The notes under the pieces are model-generated. The model was not told where the DNA came from, did no database searches, and saw only the letters and a list, made by a program, of their open reading frames with translations. Shown here in pieces: positions 63,174-64,000 of a DNA stretch of 64,000 nt (position 1 is its first letter; the number at the start of each line of letters is the position of its first letter). Location of the stretch: NCBI RefSeq assembly GCF_030817595.1, contig NZ_JAUSZN010000001.1, positions 1,868,001-1,932,000 of the forward strand, given 5' to 3'. Made by a program: the position numbers and the translations under genes. The DNA is from Neobacillus niacini (lineage in GTDB: Bacteria > Bacillota > Bacilli > Bacillales > Cytobacillaceae).

Positions 63174-63617
63174 ATGCCAAGAATTAACTACAGAAGTTCA
63201 GACGTTGACTTAATGGCAAGGATGATGAGAGCAGAAGCCGAAGGTGAAGGAAAACAAGGAATGTTAATGGTGGGAAATGTAATTGTTAATCGTGTTAAAG
63301 CAGAATGTTTAGACTTTAAAGATCTAAGAAACGTTAACGATGTCATTTTTCATGTCCAAGGAGGAAATTTTTCTTTTGAAGCCGTTCAAAAAGGGAATGT
63401 ATTTTATCAAAGAGCGAGGTCCGCAGAAAAAAGATTAGCCAGACAAAATTTGGAGCATTGGAGAGAACACCCATCAAAATATGCCCTTTGGTATTTTAAT
63501 CCGTATGCTCCATGTCCGCCAACCTGGTACGATCAACCTCATTCTGGTCAATTTAAGCAGCATTGTTATTATGAACCAAAACCAGGAACATGTGAAAGTG
63601 TTTATACAGGACCTTAA
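63174..63617 (+). CDS. cwlJ: Spore cortex-lytic cell wall hydrolase CwlJ
   Basis: 147 residues of the SleB/CwlJ hydrolase-2 family: LMARMMRAEAEGEGKQGMLM (catalytic Glu region), VGNVIVNRVKAECLDFKDL, and HPSKYALWYFNPYAPCPPTWY near the end. No signal peptide, as is typical of CwlJ (mother-cell synthesised, outer spore layers), in contrast to secreted SleB. It acts in germination. GGGGTGAG precedes the ATG. The partner gerQ often found beside cwlJ is not seen here. Confidence 0.92.
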   Translation: MPRINYRSSDVDLMARMMRAEAEGEGKQGMLMVGNVIVNRVKAECLDFKDLRNVNDVIFHVQGGNFSFEAVQKGNVFYQRARSAEKRLARQNLEHWREHPSKYALWYFNPYAPCPPTWYDQPHSGQFKQHCYYEPKPGTCESVYTGP

Positions 63618-63642
63618 GCTTACTCATTTGAGTAAGCTTTTT
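63616..63642. terminator. Bidirectional terminator after cwlJ
   Basis: AAGCTTACTC and GAGTAAGCTT with a four-base loop and T run; the first arm includes the cwlJ stop. Confidence 0.85.
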
Positions 63643-63706
63643 ACATGTTCCAATATTCAAAAAAAACCGTCAACACTATAAGAGTTATAAAGAAGTCATT
63701 AGTCTG

Positions 63707-63970
63707 TTATTGATACATCGACTTAACTTTTTCTAAATCATCAATAAATTGGTTAATTTCGTCTTGAGATAATCTGATCGGCATTTGATCGTATAGCGTA
63801 ATAATTTGTCCATCCTCTTGGTGTTGGTTCCTTTTAAGGTAATCGTAGATATGGTTCAATTGGTTTTCATTAAGAATGGATTGTGTTTCAAAATGTTTCA
63901 CCTGTTGTAAAGCGAACTCATTTATAGATGAATCAAACTCACCCGCTATAATTGATCCTTGCATGAACAT
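63707..63970 (-). CDS. Small hypothetical protein (87 aa)
   Basis: Soluble, helix-rich, acidic protein: MFMQGSIIAGEFDSSINEFA, then a Gln/Asn-rich middle and QDEINQFIDDLEKVKSMYQ at the end. The start ATG 63970 has AAGGAG nine bases upstream. It is convergent with cwlJ. No family recognised. Ribosome site and length make it a probable gene. Confidence 0.6.
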   Translation of the reverse strand: MFMQGSIIAGEFDSSINEFALQQVKHFETQSILNENQLNHIYDYLKRNQHQEDGQIITLYDQMPIRLSQDEINQFIDDLEKVKSMYQ

Positions 63971-64000
63971 TCCGTTTCACTCCTTACAGTTTTATATATT

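Noticed and set aside
1..64000. tRNA, rRNA or prophage genes
   Set aside because: No cloverleaf, rRNA stretch, or integrase/capsid-type protein was noticed. A covariance-model scan would be decisive for RNAs.

Overview
The window is chromosome from a low-GC endospore-forming member of the Bacillaceae; a Neobacillus/Bacillus-like species fits best. The reasons are strong AGGAGG-type ribosome binding sites with ATG/GTG/TTG starts, many CcpA-type cre boxes, spore genes (CwlJ, CotF-like coat proteins, Mn-catalase and DUF3231 proteins), and B. subtilis-type odhAB, qdoI and rhaAB genes. No rRNA, tRNA or CRISPR array was found.

Layout. 1-7.2 kb: DUF3231 protein, a four-gene minus-strand run (acetyltransferase, trans-sulfuration PLP enzyme, small protein, Mn catalase), an esterase, a 2-hydroxyacid dehydrogenase and an acetyl esterase. 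7.3-10.7 kb: two intact IS1182-type elements abutting base to base. 10.7-12.8 kb: kynurenine-pathway genes kynU-kynA without kynB. 12.9-17.3 kb: small genes, a 52-bp tandem hairpin array, brnQ, an AraC regulator and a frameshifted rhaD. 17.5-22.8 kb: odhA-odhB with a divergent LysR gene. 22.9-55 kb: a large plant-glycoside island. It holds two GH78 alpha-L-rhamnosidases, two GH1 and two GH3 enzymes, GH43, an AraC-GH39 fusion, beta-phosphoglucomutase, MFS transporters, esterases, AraC and DeoR regulators, and rhaB-rhaA. Embedded in it are a phosphotransferase with an attenuator-like leader, a radical SAM gene and a small spore-coat operon. 55-62 kb: an aromatic/flavonoid section with a quercetin 2,3-dioxygenase, an overlapping esterase, an operon encoding FAH-family hydrolase, extradiol dioxygenase, class D flavin monooxygenase and FMN split-barrel protein, and a LysR regulator. 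63-64 kb: cwlJ and a hypothetical gene.

How the genes may work together (inference). No glycosidase here has a visible signal peptide, and the permeases are of the glycoside/MFS type. Rhamnosylated plant glycosides such as rutin- or quercitrin-type flavonoids could be imported intact. They would be trimmed in the cytosol by GH78 and GH1/GH3 enzymes. L-rhamnose would go through RhaA/RhaB, and the quercetin aglycone would be opened by the quercetinase. The overlapping esterase could split the resulting depside, and the ring-cleavage operon could consume a phenolic product.

The regulatory layer is unusually readable. Three glycosidase promoters carry a TAGCAA-type cre and a GCYCGAATCA box exactly 48 nt apart. 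Two other promoters share a 37-bp element with five mismatches. The ring-cleavage operon carries an ATAC-N7-GTAT LysR box, and a related palindrome lies in the quercetinase/LysR divergent promoter.

Four genes look broken: rhaD, one MFS permease, a small lipoprotein (each explained by a single extra base) and an HSL-type hydrolase (internal deletion removing the HGGG motif). The three one-base events should be checked against reads before being called biological.
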